A stretch of 64,000 nt of DNA from Bacilli bacterium (GCA_017468925.1 JAFUHI010000009.1:62001-126000), one strand, 5' to 3'; positions 7,626 to 17,678 are shown, counted from the stretch's first letter. The notes: a model not told the origin generated them from the letters alone. Made by a program: numbers and translations.

Positions 7626-10600
7626 ATGAAAAGCATGTATGCAAGTGATAGACACGTTCTATTCGAAGACGATAAAAAATATAAATCCTCCAGTTTGTTT
7701 ATAGAGGCAGGGGCCGGTGCGGGAAAGAGCACCTCGATGGTGGGCCGCATCGTTTATCAGCTTAAGCAAGGGATTAGGCCAGAAAGGTTCGTAGTAATCA
7801 CTTTCACCAATAAATCCGCAGAGGATATGCTTGGGAAAATAAATGAAGCCATTGAAGAAGAAGCCAAAAAAGACCCAAGATTCAAAGATGTCTTGAACGA
7901 ATTATACAAAATGAACATCTCAACCATTCATAGCTTCTGCAATAAGCTGCTAAGTGAGAATAGTTTTGATGCCAAATTATCATACGCTCCAATCTTACTA
8001 GAAGACGAAGAAGAGGAAGCGAAAGAAATCAAGGCGTTTAACATTTGGAGAAGAGCGCTTACTCCAGGACAAAACACCGAAATCTACGATTGCCCGGATG
8101 ATAAGCCATTCAACAAAATAAAGAACCTATATTTGGAATTGTGCAAATTGTTCGATAACGCTGAAGTTGTTTATGAATGCTCAATACCAAAAACACTTCA
8201 CGCCGATGCAAAATCTTACATAACGAAGGTGTATGAGTTGCTTCAGCAATGCAATGACAAATTGAGCGATGCCGCCAACAAATTCTTAGATTTATGCGAT
8301 ACAGCCCAAACGGCTTCTGATGATGACAATGAGCAAATCAGGGCATGCTTTAGCAAGATTAACAAGAAGGTTCTTCCTAAAATGGGGTCTGCAAAAGGCG
8401 ACGAGAAAGAGGAACTTCAATCAATAAAAGATGAGCTTACTGATTTCTATAACAGCGAGGAATTCGTGACCTTCAAAGCAAAATTCGAAGCATATTATAA
8501 ATGCCACGATAACGGACAAGATATTCTCAATAGATACGCGATGTCCGCTTGGGAATTCTATAAAAGAAATAGAGCGACCGACACTCTATCAAACAACCAG
8601 CTCATTTATGAAGTCTATAAGATGCTGCAGGATAAAGACATCTGCAGAAAAGTCGCGAAGAATTACGATGTCATATATGTCGATGAATTCCAAGACACCG
8701 ATTCTTGCCAAATAGACCTAGTCAAAGCATTAGCCTTCGCCATCGAAGAAAGAAAAAGAGAAGAAGGCAATAATACAATGACATTATTCTTGGTCGGCGA
8801 CCCAAAGCAATCGATATATAGATTCAGAGGCGCAGATTTCCGTTCTTTTATGGCGGTGAGAAATGAATTTGAAAACCTTGGAACTGATTTCAAATCAATA
8901 TTCTTCCCAGACAATTTCCGTTCCAACAATTTCGTTATTGATTACGTCAACGACGTCTATAGGCAGAGAACATTCACAGAAGACAAGAATTACCCATTCG
9001 TCTACGAAGATATGAAATGCAACAATTTCGTTGATGCTTCTTGCGTTAATGATATTTCGAAATCTTTAGCAGGCGTCTATCCAGTTGAATTGGGAGACAA
9101 AACAACCCGCCCAGCCTCAACTGCAAGATTAATCAAGAAATTGGTGGATGAAAAATACCAAATATTCGATGCCAGAAAAAAGGTGTTTAGAGACGTTAAA
9201 TATAAGGATTTCCTCGTCATAACCACCGCAAAAACACAGATTGCTGAATATGTAAAAGAATTTAATAAGAACGGGATTAAAACAAATGTTTCAGGTCAAG
9301 TTGACTTATCTGGTTCCACCACGGTGCTTAGAATAATCTCTAGATTATTGCCAGCTTTGCTCAATGAAACAAATAGCAACAACCATATCGCTGATCACGT
9401 AATCAACAAATATTTCAAAGGCGACAAACAGTTTTTAGAAGACTTAAGAAGTCGCAAATTCACGCCTTATGGCATCCTTGTATATCTACTAAACAACTTC
9501 GATTTGACCACGGTAGATTTCACCGATGAAGAAGCCTATACATATAGAGCCTTATCTTCTCAAATCATAGAGAACCTCTCCGTGAACCAAAATTCCAACG
9601 GGCCTGCTATTCTTGATGAATTCGTAAAACTTATGGAAGAAGCTGTTGAAGAGCAATTAATTGTCGAAGAAGAGGCGGACGCAGTCAAAATCATGAACGC
9701 CCACAAAACGAAAGGATTGGAGGCCAACATAGTCATAGTCGCAGCTTCTGGATCGTTTGCCACCAATAAAGGCGTCTATACAGTCGGTGGGAAAACATTC
9801 TTGAAATGCATAGATTTGCATCCTTTATCAAAAGAGCAAAACGCCCAAGAATCCAACGAAGAGAAATTAAGACTAGAATACGTAGTTGCCACCAGAGCGA
9901 AGCAAGTTCTTATCTTCGAAACAACCGCAGATGGTGACACGTTATTCTTTAGAAAAGGCTTTGAATACGATTTCAGCACCGAATTCTTAGGAAAATACCA
10001 TTTAGAGGGAACATCGCTCCCGGATTTCGGAAACGAAATAGGGGAACAGGGACCAATGCGTTATTCTGTCCAAGTATCAGGATTTTCTGCAATCTCTAAC
10101 GAACTTCTTAATAACAAATTAATCGAAACCAGCCCAAGCGCATTAGAAAAAGAGAAAGATCCAGTTATCGGAAAGATAAGAACTCCCAGAAGGCCAGCCG
10201 ATAACATCTTCGGCACCGCTTTGCATAGAGTAATGGAATTATATGTGAGGAATCCTAATGCCAGCCCGATGTCCATAATTGATTTGGCCATATCCGAAGC
10301 GGAAGAGCCTGTTGAGGTATTAAGTTATAAAACAGGGCTGAAAGAATGCCTAAAAGCTATTAAAAAGCTATTTGATGAGTCCAAATTACTGGACGGATAC
10401 ATAGCCAAGCCAGAAATGAAATTCATCAGCGTTCACGATGGTGTTTTGATGAATGGATCAATCGACTTGCTTCTTCTAAAAGATGACGAAGCGAAGATCA
10501 TTGATTACAAATCCGATGTCTCTGGCTTCACAAACGTTGAAGATTTTGAAAAGAACCTTAAGAAAGCCTACACAGCCCAATTGAACGCTTATGAAGAAGA

Positions 10601-10700
10601 AGTTAAGAGAATGTTCCCGGAACTAAAGACAATCAAAAAACAATTGGTATGGGTCGAAGAGAAGGATGTCGGAAGTGTTGCACATCTTTTAGACATATAA
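7626..10700 (+). CDS. addA: AddA/RexA-type helicase-nuclease subunit
   Basis: A 1024-residue UvrD-family helicase fused to a RecB-type nuclease, partner of the upstream AddB. Helicase motifs in order: GAGAGKS (residues 29-35), FTNKSAEDM, VDEFQDTDSCQ (about 352), VGDPKQSIYRFRGAD (about 389), FRSN, NAHKTKGLEAN (about 695) and EYVVATRAK. The C terminus has GTALHRVMELY (about 863) and GSIDLLLL to IIDYKSD (about 944-963), the nuclease active site. ATG 7626 is preferred over upstream in-frame codons inside addB because AAAGGAGGAGG lies just before it. The length is at the short end for AddA (about 1200 in Bacillus). A pair in this arrangement normally acts on Chi-like sites. Confidence 0.92.
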   Translation: MKSMYASDRHVLFEDDKKYKSSSLFIEAGAGAGKSTSMVGRIVYQLKQGIRPERFVVITFTNKSAEDMLGKINEAIEEEAKKDPRFKDVLNELYKMNISTIHSFCNKLLSENSFDAKLSYAPILLEDEEEEAKEIKAFNIWRRALTPGQNTEIYDCPDDKPFNKIKNLYLELCKLFDNAEVVYECSIPKTLHADAKSYITKVYELLQQCNDKLSDAANKFLDLCDTAQTASDDDNEQIRACFSKINKKVLPKMGSAKGDEKEELQSIKDELTDFYNSEEFVTFKAKFEAYYKCHDNGQDILNRYAMSAWEFYKRNRATDTLSNNQLIYEVYKMLQDKDICRKVAKNYDVIYVDEFQDTDSCQIDLVKALAFAIEERKREEGNNTMTLFLVGDPKQSIYRFRGADFRSFMAVRNEFENLGTDFKSIFFPDNFRSNNFVIDYVNDVYRQRTFTEDKNYPFVYEDMKCNNFVDASCVNDISKSLAGVYPVELGDKTTRPASTARLIKKLVDEKYQIFDARKKVFRDVKYKDFLVITTAKTQIAEYVKEFNKNGIKTNVSGQVDLSGSTTVLRIISRLLPALLNETNSNNHIADHVINKYFKGDKQFLEDLRSRKFTPYGILVYLLNNFDLTTVDFTDEEAYTYRALSSQIIENLSVNQNSNGPAILDEFVKLMEEAVEEQLIVEEEADAVKIMNAHKTKGLEANIVIVAASGSFATNKGVYTVGGKTFLKCIDLHPLSKEQNAQESNEEKLRLEYVVATRAKQVLIFETTADGDTLFFRKGFEYDFSTEFLGKYHLEGTSLPDFGNEIGEQGPMRYSVQVSGFSAISNELLNNKLIETSPSALEKEKDPVIGKIRTPRRPADNIFGTALHRVMELYVRNPNASPMSIIDLAISEAEEPVEVLSYKTGLKECLKAIKKLFDESKLLDGYIAKPEMKFISVHDGVLMNGSIDLLLLKDDEAKIIDYKSDVSGFTNVEDFEKNLKKAYTAQLNAYEEEVKRMFPELKTIKKQLVWVEEKDVGSVAHLLDI

Positions 10701-10867
10701 ATCTAATTAGTTGCAACGCTTAATTAATTTCTCGCATTACTTAATAAGTTGGCAAAAATGAGAAATAATCGTGCAGTATTGGTAATTTTTAAATATTAAA
10801 TTTAATGACTTAATATAATTAATAAAATTCGTTTTGAATAATTTTCCAATTTTTAGGAGGAAGTTTG
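10701..10867. other. A/T-rich intergenic region before secreted protein
   Basis: A 167-bp A/T-rich spacer between addA and the next gene. It probably contains the promoter of the secreted protein (several TATAAT-like boxes near 10790-10830) and ends in the strong ribosome site AGGAGGAA. No terminator hairpin for addA is visible. Confidence 0.4.
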
Positions 10868-12619
10868 ATGAAGAAAAAAACGATTAATATGGCTATTGCT
10901 GCGCTTTCAGTCTCGGCCCTTCTTGGCGCGGCAGCCGTTTCAAGCCTCTCGTCTGCAGGGATTTTGAAACTACACGCCGAAGAATGCGAGCATCAAGGCT
11001 ATCACTATCACGCCAAAGAAGCGACATTCACCGATTCAGGATATGATGAATTCTGGTCATGCTGCAAATGCCACCAATCCTTCTTGGATGAGCCATTAAC
11101 CGGCACCTTTGAAGAAGGCACTGAAGCGACAATGATCGGAGGCATTGATGTCGACCACGTTGCTTACATCGCCCCAGTAACAACCTGGGAAGAAAGAGTC
11201 ATGCAAAGCGGAGAAGTATTCGAGCAATATTTCTCAGGAAAAGATGACATTAAAGCCAAAGCCGATAGAGCGAACCACACGATGACGTTCGAAGTGGGAC
11301 GCAATCCTGAAGGCATTGTCAATCCAGAAGACGCTGGTTCATATGATAGGCTGGAGTCCTGGTTCAACGTCAACAACAAAGCCTTCAAATTGGCCGACCA
11401 AGAGAATGCGGTAGGCATCGCCTTTGATATGGATTTCGAGCCATTATACGAAGGATATGAAAGCAATTTCTACGCTGGAATATCAAACGACGCCAATTGG
11501 CAAATCAACTATGATGAAGGCAGCCATTCTGGCTCCAAATCGATCTTTATCGACACAACCAAATATGACCTTGATGGGGATGACGCCAACGCATCATACA
11601 AATTCATGTTGAGAAATAACAGCATCTCAGCCGGAAGAAACTGCACACCATCAAGAGTCACGTTGAAGCACCTATCCTTTGTTAACACAATCGATGATAT
11701 CTTCACATCAAAGGCTGCTGCCTCCTCGGCGTTCTCACTAAGCCAATATAAGTCAACTCAGGCTAGAAACAACAAAGTTGAGAGCGAAATCGTTGCAGTT
11801 GATTCGGTGAACAAAACAATTGAAGTGGCTGCAGGAAACTCCTTCCGCCTATCTGAGCCACTCATCAAGATGATTAGACAGAATTATCCATCAACATCAA
11901 TGTTTGGTTTCAGGATGTTGCCGAATTCATTCCCAGAGAATTACAACGGAACCTGCACAATTGCCAGACTAATTGAAAATGATGCAGAATCTGCCGCCGG
12001 ATACCCGAGTGAGACAGATAGCTTCAAGAGCGAAGATGGATCAACACTCGCTAAGGTCTCTATGGCTTCATTACAAGCCTACAATAACTTCGAATTCTTA
12101 TATCGCAATTACAGTGGGACTGACTGCAATCCTGGTGGATGTGTCATTTCTTCCGTTGGCGTTGCTTCAGATAACATTGCATATGATGAAATCTTTAACA
12201 GCGTTATCGAAACCATAACTGCCTTCTATAATGGAAGAGCTTATACAATCAACCCTGTCGCCGGAACAATCACCGCCTTATCTGGTTCGTTGAAAATCCA
12301 AAATTCAGTTCTAGCAAGCGCCCGCGCCGCAGGATACGATACCTTGACAATGCATATTGTCCTAACGGATGGCAATGACACTCCGGAAAGACTCACCGTT
12401 GTATCTGATGGAATCACCAGCGAAGAAGCCACTGCAGCGGGATATTCAGGCAACTGGGCTGTTGGCTTTTATGCCGACATGGTAACCGAAGCAGACGTGA
12501 CTATCGACCTTTCCCACTTAGACGAATTCCCATCGCTCTATTACAAGATTGAGCCACAGAAATCCGACTACAATGGAGCGGATTCCAAAATCGCCGTCTC
12601 CAACATCGTATTCGCCTAA
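10868..12619 (+). CDS. Large secreted protein, unknown function
   Basis: A 583-residue exported protein. Residues 1-35 are a signal peptide (KKKT basic start, then a long Ala/Leu/Ser hydrophobic core). Next comes a short Cys/His module (CEHQGYHYHAKEATFTDSGY, then SCCKCH) of the kind found repeatedly in secreted proteins of gut Bacillota; a similar one opens the lipoprotein at 38273-40315. The rest is rich in Asn, Ser, Thr and aromatic residues, as in beta-sandwich carbohydrate-binding proteins, but I cannot name a domain. There is no sorting motif or C-terminal membrane anchor, so it is probably released or held non-covalently. ATG 10868 follows a TTG; the ribosome site AGGAGGAA precedes both. 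A strong terminator follows. Confidence 0.75.
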   Translation: MKKKTINMAIAALSVSALLGAAAVSSLSSAGILKLHAEECEHQGYHYHAKEATFTDSGYDEFWSCCKCHQSFLDEPLTGTFEEGTEATMIGGIDVDHVAYIAPVTTWEERVMQSGEVFEQYFSGKDDIKAKADRANHTMTFEVGRNPEGIVNPEDAGSYDRLESWFNVNNKAFKLADQENAVGIAFDMDFEPLYEGYESNFYAGISNDANWQINYDEGSHSGSKSIFIDTTKYDLDGDDANASYKFMLRNNSISAGRNCTPSRVTLKHLSFVNTIDDIFTSKAAASSAFSLSQYKSTQARNNKVESEIVAVDSVNKTIEVAAGNSFRLSEPLIKMIRQNYPSTSMFGFRMLPNSFPENYNGTCTIARLIENDAESAAGYPSETDSFKSEDGSTLAKVSMASLQAYNNFEFLYRNYSGTDCNPGGCVISSVGVASDNIAYDEIFNSVIETITAFYNGRAYTINPVAGTITALSGSLKIQNSVLASARAAGYDTLTMHIVLTDGNDTPERLTVVSDGITSEEATAAGYSGNWAVGFYADMVTEADVTIDLSHLDEFPSLYYKIEPQKSDYNGADSKIAVSNIVFA

Positions 12620-12635
12620 TAGATAATCGATGCTT

Positions 12636-12667
12636 AAGCCTCATCTCAAACGGATGGGGCTTTTTTT
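12636..12667 (+). terminator. Rho-independent terminator after secreted-protein gene
   Basis: AGCCTCATC (12637-12645) pairs with GATGGGGCT (12653-12661), nine pairs with one G-U, loop of seven, followed directly by a run of T. It ends the secreted-protein gene 17 bases after its stop. Confidence 0.9.
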
Positions 12668-12714
12668 GTGCAACCAAATCAAAATGGGATAAAATATAAG
12701 CAAGGTAGGTGTTT

Positions 12715-13641
12715 ATGTCAGACTTTAAAGATCTTAGAATTGTGGACAATTTTTATCAAACGTCCGCGTTTTTTCCAATGCCCCTCACTTTAATAGGGAC
12801 GCTGGATGAAAAAGGGGAGATAACCTCTTTTGGGGCTTATTCCTTGGTTTTCCCTTATTACATCGCTGGAAAAGGATATTATGCGATGGTGTTGGAGTGC
12901 AGGAATAGTTCAAATACAGCGAAAGGATTGCTAAGGCATGGGAAATGCACGATAAATTTCATCCCATTCTCCAAAAAGAATTTTTCTTCGTGCGTTGATT
13001 TGGGCTTTCCAGGAGATACGCCAGAAGAGAAGATGAAGGATTTCAAATTTCATCTAGAGGAAGGATTGTCTAAAAAAGATCATCCAGAAGAAATATACCC
13101 AAAGATCATAAGCGAGGCCATTCAAGTTTTTGAATGCACATGGGTCAAGGAACTTGATGGGGCGGAAAATGACAAAGTAGAAGAGGAATATCCCGGACCC
13201 TATCACGATTTCAACGGAATAACATCAAAATACGGCGCCCATTTTATTCTCAAAATCGATCATATATTGATGAAGGAAAAATATTACGATTCAATCATTA
13301 ATGGCGTCACAAACAGAAACTTCGCCCCAATACCTACGAACTGGGGTTATAGGGATTCGAAGAATTTCTGGTGTTCCGGCTACAAGAAACCCATTGCGGT
13401 GGGGATTCCTGATAGAGAAGTGGATATTTCTTCGCTTAGATACGCGGCCGATAGAGCGGATGATAAGATTAAATTCACCGATGATGCTTTAAAAATGCTT
13501 GTTAAAGTTCCTCGCCCTTTCCTCAAGCTCGTTTTAAAAGGATGCGTAGATTGGGCTAAAGAGAATGGCGTCACCTTGATTGATGAGAAAGAGATGAAGG
13601 AAATCAACGACAAGCGAGCGAAAGAGAAAAAGAAAAAGTAA
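12715..13641 (+). CDS. Flavin-reductase-like (FMN-binding split barrel) protein
   Basis: A 308-residue cytoplasmic protein. The N-terminal half resembles flavin-reductase-like FMN-binding split-barrel proteins: PLTLIGTLDEKGEITSFGAY (the strand-turn-strand that contacts FMN), ECRNSSNTAKGL, and a later FECTWVKEL plus KYGAHFILKIDHI strand pattern matching the barrel closure. The C-terminal about 100 residues, with many lysines at the end, are not assigned. ATG 12715 is chosen because AAGGTAGG lies just upstream and because GTG 12709 overlaps that site. Members reduce flavin or use bound FMN in electron transfer; the substrate cannot be told. It stands alone between a terminator and a convergent operon. 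Confidence 0.7.
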   Translation: MSDFKDLRIVDNFYQTSAFFPMPLTLIGTLDEKGEITSFGAYSLVFPYYIAGKGYYAMVLECRNSSNTAKGLLRHGKCTINFIPFSKKNFSSCVDLGFPGDTPEEKMKDFKFHLEEGLSKKDHPEEIYPKIISEAIQVFECTWVKELDGAENDKVEEEYPGPYHDFNGITSKYGAHFILKIDHILMKEKYYDSIINGVTNRNFAPIPTNWGYRDSKNFWCSGYKKPIAVGIPDREVDISSLRYAADRADDKIKFTDDALKMLVKVPRPFLKLVLKGCVDWAKENGVTLIDEKEMKEINDKRAKEKKKK

Positions 13642-13725
13642 TCGGATAAGCATAGATTTCATAAATGCTTTGAACGTGCTTTATCTTGCTTCTATGACTT
13701 AATGTTTTTTGTTTACGAAACCACT

Positions 13726-15555
13726 CTATTTGACGCGTTTGCTTAGAACTAAGAAATTCTTATCGTTTCTTCTATCGTATTCGACATCGTCCATTATCGT
13801 TTTGACTATAAGGATGCCTAATCCACCTTCTTTTTCTATGACTGTGGTATCTGGCATCTCTCTTTTGGTCGGATCGTATGGCGCGCCTTTATCGATGAAA
13901 GTGAGTTTTATCTCATCGTTGTTCTTGAAATAGCAATATCTTATAAATACTTTGCCTATATTGTCTCCGTATGCGTACTTTGAGATATTCGAATAGATTT
14001 CATCCACTGCGATACGGAAATTTTTTATCAATTTATCGTTTACACCGTTTTTCTTGCAGTTATTCGATACAAAATCAAGCGCTTTGGTGACGTTTTCTTT
14101 GGTGCTGTCTAATTCGATTTCCTCCCAATCGATATTGTCATATAGATAATGAAACGATAAGGCGGTTAAGTCATCACTCTGTTCATATCCAGCGGTGAAG
14201 AATCTTATGTTATCGACCATCTCTTTCCCTAACTCATTCAATGTGAAGTAGCGGGAATTGTTCATTGATTCTAATAGTCTATTGCTGCCATAGTATTCGC
14301 CTTTGGCGTTCTTGGCCTCGGTTATTCCATCGGTATATAAAGTGAATATTTGACCTGGATCAATCGTAGCAACCTCATCTTTTAAAGGAATATCATCAAA
14401 TGTGCCCAAGACGAATCCGGATGAGCATTTTAGATATTCAAATTTTCCATTCTTTGAAATAAGAGGTGGACAATGACCGGCGTTGCAATATCTTATCTCC
14501 CCATTCCTTGTATCAAGTATTCCAAAGAAGCAGGTGACGAACATAAGTCCGTCATTTCCTTCCATCAATGACTTATTTACTTCTTTAAGGATTTCCGCAG
14601 GGGATTTATCCAAAGATATGGCGTCTTTGAAAGAAGTTATCGCCCTCATCATGAATAAGGCGGCGGGCGCACCTTTCCCCGAAACGTCTCCTATCATGAA
14701 AACCAGGTGATATTTGTCCAAGAAATGGTAATCGTATAGATCCCCGCCTATTTCTCTAGCGGGATGGATGCCTGCCGCAATAGATATCTCACTATTGGAG
14801 AAGGTGCCTTTTGGCAAAGCGGATTCCTGGATTTTTGCAGCGATTTTGAGTTCATTGCTCATCCTATCGTTCTGGATTCTGCTTTCACTTTCTTGTTTGA
14901 GAAGATTGAATGTGCGTCTATTTAATCCTTGCGAGACAAGGAAGAAGATGAACAATATGAGAACCCTAGGCAAGAAATAGAAAGCGAAGGCTTTGACGTA
15001 TCTATTGTCTCCCTGCTCCAATAATGTGTGGAGCATATCAAATCTTTCTGAAGGGTAATCTGGTTGGTATTTTTCCCCATCGATTATGAGGCCAGACGTC
15101 AATAGATTTGGGTCATATTCGCCAAGAAACATGCCTAGATAGACACAGAAGAACATAGTTATTGCGGTGCCTATGAAGACTGTGGTGCTGAATTTCCTCG
15201 AATAGTAATGGTTGGCGAGCAATATAGGAAGTGCCCAGGCAAGAACACCGTGTTTTGGAACGATTACGTTTATTGTCGCAACGACATAAACAAGCAATAT
15301 GAACAAGAAGTATTTAAATGATGGTTTCTCAATGAATTTGGTTCTTTGCCAAATGATGGGCGAAAGCATTATCAAAATGTTTATCGGCATGAAGATGTAA
15401 ATCAATGTGTAATTGTTTAAAGGAAACACCTTAAAGCAATAACAGATGAAAATTCCAATGATAAGCAAAGAGGTGGCTAAACATGCCTTAACCATCTGTT
15501 TGTTTGCGTTTATCTCGTTATCTAATATTGTGCGTTTCGCTAATTCGTCGCTCAT
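13726..15555 (-). CDS. Membrane SpoIIE-type PP2C phosphatase fused to HATPase kinase
   Basis: A 609-residue three-part signalling protein. Residues to about 230 form a six-helix membrane sensor. A SpoIIE/RsbU PP2C phosphatase follows, with GIHPAREIGGDLYDY, FMIGDVSGKGAPAALFM and LYTDGITEA supplying the metal-binding Asp/Gly residues. The C-terminal RsbW-type ATPase has the N box VDEIYSNISKYAY and G boxes DKGAPYDP and GGLGILIVKT. It therefore holds both a phosphatase that activates and a kinase that inactivates STAS antagonists. ATG 15555 forms ATGA with the stop of the upstream STAS gene, favouring it over ATG 15576, which lies inside that gene. The STAS partner is co-transcribed. No sigma factor lies nearby, so the output is unknown. 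Confidence 0.85.
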   Translation of the reverse strand: MSDELAKRTILDNEINANKQMVKACLATSLLIIGIFICYCFKVFPLNNYTLIYIFMPINILIMLSPIIWQRTKFIEKPSFKYFLFILLVYVVATINVIVPKHGVLAWALPILLANHYYSRKFSTTVFIGTAITMFFCVYLGMFLGEYDPNLLTSGLIIDGEKYQPDYPSERFDMLHTLLEQGDNRYVKAFAFYFLPRVLILFIFFLVSQGLNRRTFNLLKQESESRIQNDRMSNELKIAAKIQESALPKGTFSNSEISIAAGIHPAREIGGDLYDYHFLDKYHLVFMIGDVSGKGAPAALFMMRAITSFKDAISLDKSPAEILKEVNKSLMEGNDGLMFVTCFFGILDTRNGEIRYCNAGHCPPLISKNGKFEYLKCSSGFVLGTFDDIPLKDEVATIDPGQIFTLYTDGITEAKNAKGEYYGSNRLLESMNNSRYFTLNELGKEMVDNIRFFTAGYEQSDDLTALSFHYLYDNIDWEEIELDSTKENVTKALDFVSNNCKKNGVNDKLIKNFRIAVDEIYSNISKYAYGDNIGKVFIRYCYFKNNDEIKLTFIDKGAPYDPTKREMPDTTVIEKEGGLGILIVKTIMDDVEYDRRNDKNFLVLSKRVK

Positions 15556-16703
15556 CTTATTATCAAATCCCCGCATTTCTTTAATAACTGCTTAACTTCT
15601 TTAACGCAATGGTTGATTCTCTTCTCGTTTTCTTTCTCGTATGTTAATGTCCACCATATCATATGGCAATATGAGACAAGTCTTATCTTATTTAGTGTCT
15701 CCTCGTCTACATAGCCAAGATAATATTCCAAAGTCTTCATGAACATGTTCTTGCATAAATCTTCATCTAAACCAAGGAAGGCGAGGTTATTGCCTTTGTT
15801 TGTTTCCTCGAAGATTATGTATGTCGCATATATGCCTGCCAACTCGAATATCTTGTCGCCTCTAGATAGTGTTTCCATGTCGATGAGGAACAATTCATCG
15901 TTTTGGATAAGGATGTTTTTGACGTGGCAATCGCCATGGACGAATGTTTTCCCATCAGGGATTTTGTTGAAAAGATCCAAGAGCAAATCATTCTCTTCCT
16001 CGGTGAAATAAGAAGAGGCGGCTTCAATCTTCTGCAACCATTGATATTTGGTTGATGGTATTTTTTCATCCGTTACTTCGGTTGTGTTGATTGTCTTTAA
16101 TAACTCAGCATATTGTTTGCATAGCTTGTCGAAATTATCTTTTTGATCCCTGAAAGCGTCCCTTAGGGAAATTGAATCAAGCATCTCAAATCGGACACCG
16201 AATTTTCCATCGACATCGACTATATCAAATGTGATTGCAGTGGGGATTCCTAATATAAAAGCCTCTTTCGCTAGAGCCATCTCTTTTTCGACGCTGGAGA
16301 TGTTATCCGCTCTTTTAAACACTTTTATGATCGTGTCTTTATCAATCCTATAGACGGTTGAAAAATATCCATCGCCTATTATTTGTGAAGGATAGACCTT
16401 GATTTTGGTCAATGCTTTGGAGATATTCATCATCGATGTGAATCCGGTCATAGAGAAAACGTCATACACTTCTAGCGACACATTTATGATCGAAAGATTT
16501 TTATATCTTTGTTTGTAACGAAGAACGATTCTTAGCCCGGCAGAGGAGATGTATGTCACTCCCTCAAAATCAAACACAAGCGAATCGAATTGCTTATCTT
16601 TCAAATCTTCTTCAATCTCTTTGGCGACATCCTCGCTGTTGAGTGAATTGATTTCACCAACAAGCTTAAGCGTCAAAACGTTATTAGTAAGTGTTGCTTC
16701 CAT
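15552..16703 (-). CDS. STAS domain fused to APH-fold phosphotransferase
   Basis: A 383-residue fusion. Residues 1-100 are a STAS antagonist domain with the phosphorylatable serine segment FEGVTYISSAGLRIVL (Ser53/Ser54). Residues 105-383 have the aminoglycoside-phosphotransferase/choline-kinase fold: Gly loop GDGYFSTVY (111-119), ATP lysine in IIKVF (Lys127), catalytic HGDCHVKN (His256, Asp258, Asn263) and metal-binding LIDME (Asp275). All kinase residues are intact. It overlaps the SpoIIE-HATPase gene by four bases, so the two are made together, and the HATPase presumably phosphorylates and the PP2C dephosphorylates the STAS serine. The kinase substrate is unknown; small molecule, protein or the STAS domain itself are possible. 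Ribosome site AAGAGGTG precedes ATG 16703. Confidence 0.85.
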   Translation of the reverse strand: MEATLTNNVLTLKLVGEINSLNSEDVAKEIEEDLKDKQFDSLVFDFEGVTYISSAGLRIVLRYKQRYKNLSIINVSLEVYDVFSMTGFTSMMNISKALTKIKVYPSQIIGDGYFSTVYRIDKDTIIKVFKRADNISSVEKEMALAKEAFILGIPTAITFDIVDVDGKFGVRFEMLDSISLRDAFRDQKDNFDKLCKQYAELLKTINTTEVTDEKIPSTKYQWLQKIEAASSYFTEEENDLLLDLFNKIPDGKTFVHGDCHVKNILIQNDELFLIDMETLSRGDKIFELAGIYATYIIFEETNKGNNLAFLGLDEDLCKNMFMKTLEYYLGYVDEETLNKIRLVSYCHMIWWTLTYEKENEKRINHCVKEVKQLLKKCGDLIIR

Positions 16704-16753
16704 ATACGCACCTCTTACCGATGATTATAATTTAAAGCAGTTTTCTTGGATAT

Positions 16754-16782
16754 AAAAAAGATGGATGTTTCCATCCACCTTC
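16754..16782 (-). terminator. Rho-independent terminator after aquaporin gene
   Basis: On the minus strand GATGGA, a four-base AACA loop and TCCATC form a perfect stem (16760-16775), followed by six T (16754-16759). It lies 14 bases beyond the aquaporin stop and before the STAS-kinase gene, so those are separate units. Confidence 0.85.
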
Positions 16783-16795
16783 TTTAAGAAATTAG

Positions 16796-17551
16796 TTATT
16801 CGGCTTCTTTGACTTCTTCTTTTGGCTCTTCTTTTTCTTTTTTGCAAAGAACGAATTTCCATAGAAGAGCAGCAAGAGCAGCGCCTACTAATGGAGCAAG
16901 GATGAAGATCCAAATCCACTTTAATGGCTCAGTGTCTCCAGCGAAGGCTGCAAAGATTGCAGCAGATAAGCTTCTGGCTGGGTTGACTGAGGTTCCAGTT
17001 AATGGGATTCCAACAAGATGGACACCGGTCAAAACCAAACCGATGAGAAGTCCGCCTAAGCTTGATTCTTCTTTCTTGGATGTGATGCCAAGAATCGAAA
17101 GGACAAAGATGAAGGTCAAGACGATTTCGACTGCGAAAGCGGAAAGAATTGCAGCGGTTTCTGGGGCTTCGTTGCCATAGTAATTGTATATCGCAGTCAA
17201 ACTAGCGATTCCATTGGCGCCTGTGGCTTGGAATCCGCCGAAGAAAGCACCAAGCAACGCGCTACCGACTAAGGCTCCGACAATCTGTGAGCAGATGTAA
17301 CCCAATAAGTCTTTTAGATCCATTCCGCCATTTAGATAAACGGCAAGGCTGACAGCTGGGTTGACGTGGCCGCCAGAGATCCTTCCGACTGAATATGCTA
17401 GAGCAACGATAGCGATACCAAACGCCAAGGCAGTGGCGACAAAACCACCGGTGTCAGCGCATCCTGTGGCAACAGCGGTGCCGCAGCCAACTAGGACAAG
17501 GATCATAGTCCCTACGCATTCAGCCAAATATTTTTTAATACGATTTGACAT
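16796..17551 (-). CDS. aqpZ: Aquaporin Z-type water channel
   Basis: A 251-residue MIP-family channel with six membrane helices and two half-helices bearing the duplicated NPA boxes: SGGHVNPAVSLAVYL in the first half and GTSVNPARSL in the second. The selectivity filter points to water rather than glycerol: the segment GVHLVGIPLTGTSVNPARS has the His, small residue and Arg expected of AqpZ, and GlpF-type Gly/Tyr insertions are absent. The C terminus is a charged tail of Lys and Glu. A very strong ribosome site, AAAGGAGG, precedes the ATG. It is transcribed alone, divergently from the ABC exporter. Confidence 0.92.
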   Translation of the reverse strand: MSNRIKKYLAECVGTMILVLVGCGTAVATGCADTGGFVATALAFGIAIVALAYSVGRISGGHVNPAVSLAVYLNGGMDLKDLLGYICSQIVGALVGSALLGAFFGGFQATGANGIASLTAIYNYYGNEAPETAAILSAFAVEIVLTFIFVLSILGITSKKEESSLGGLLIGLVLTGVHLVGIPLTGTSVNPARSLSAAIFAAFAGDTEPLKWIWIFILAPLVGAALAALLWKFVLCKKEKEEPKEEVKEAE

Positions 17552-17678
17552 AGCAAACCTCCTTTAGCGATAAGATTTTACCACCATTAATGAATGAAAG
17601 CGCATTATTTTAATATGAATTAAATCATTTAGATTGAAATATTTTTAAAAGCCCTTATAAATATCGCAGGGAGTACAA

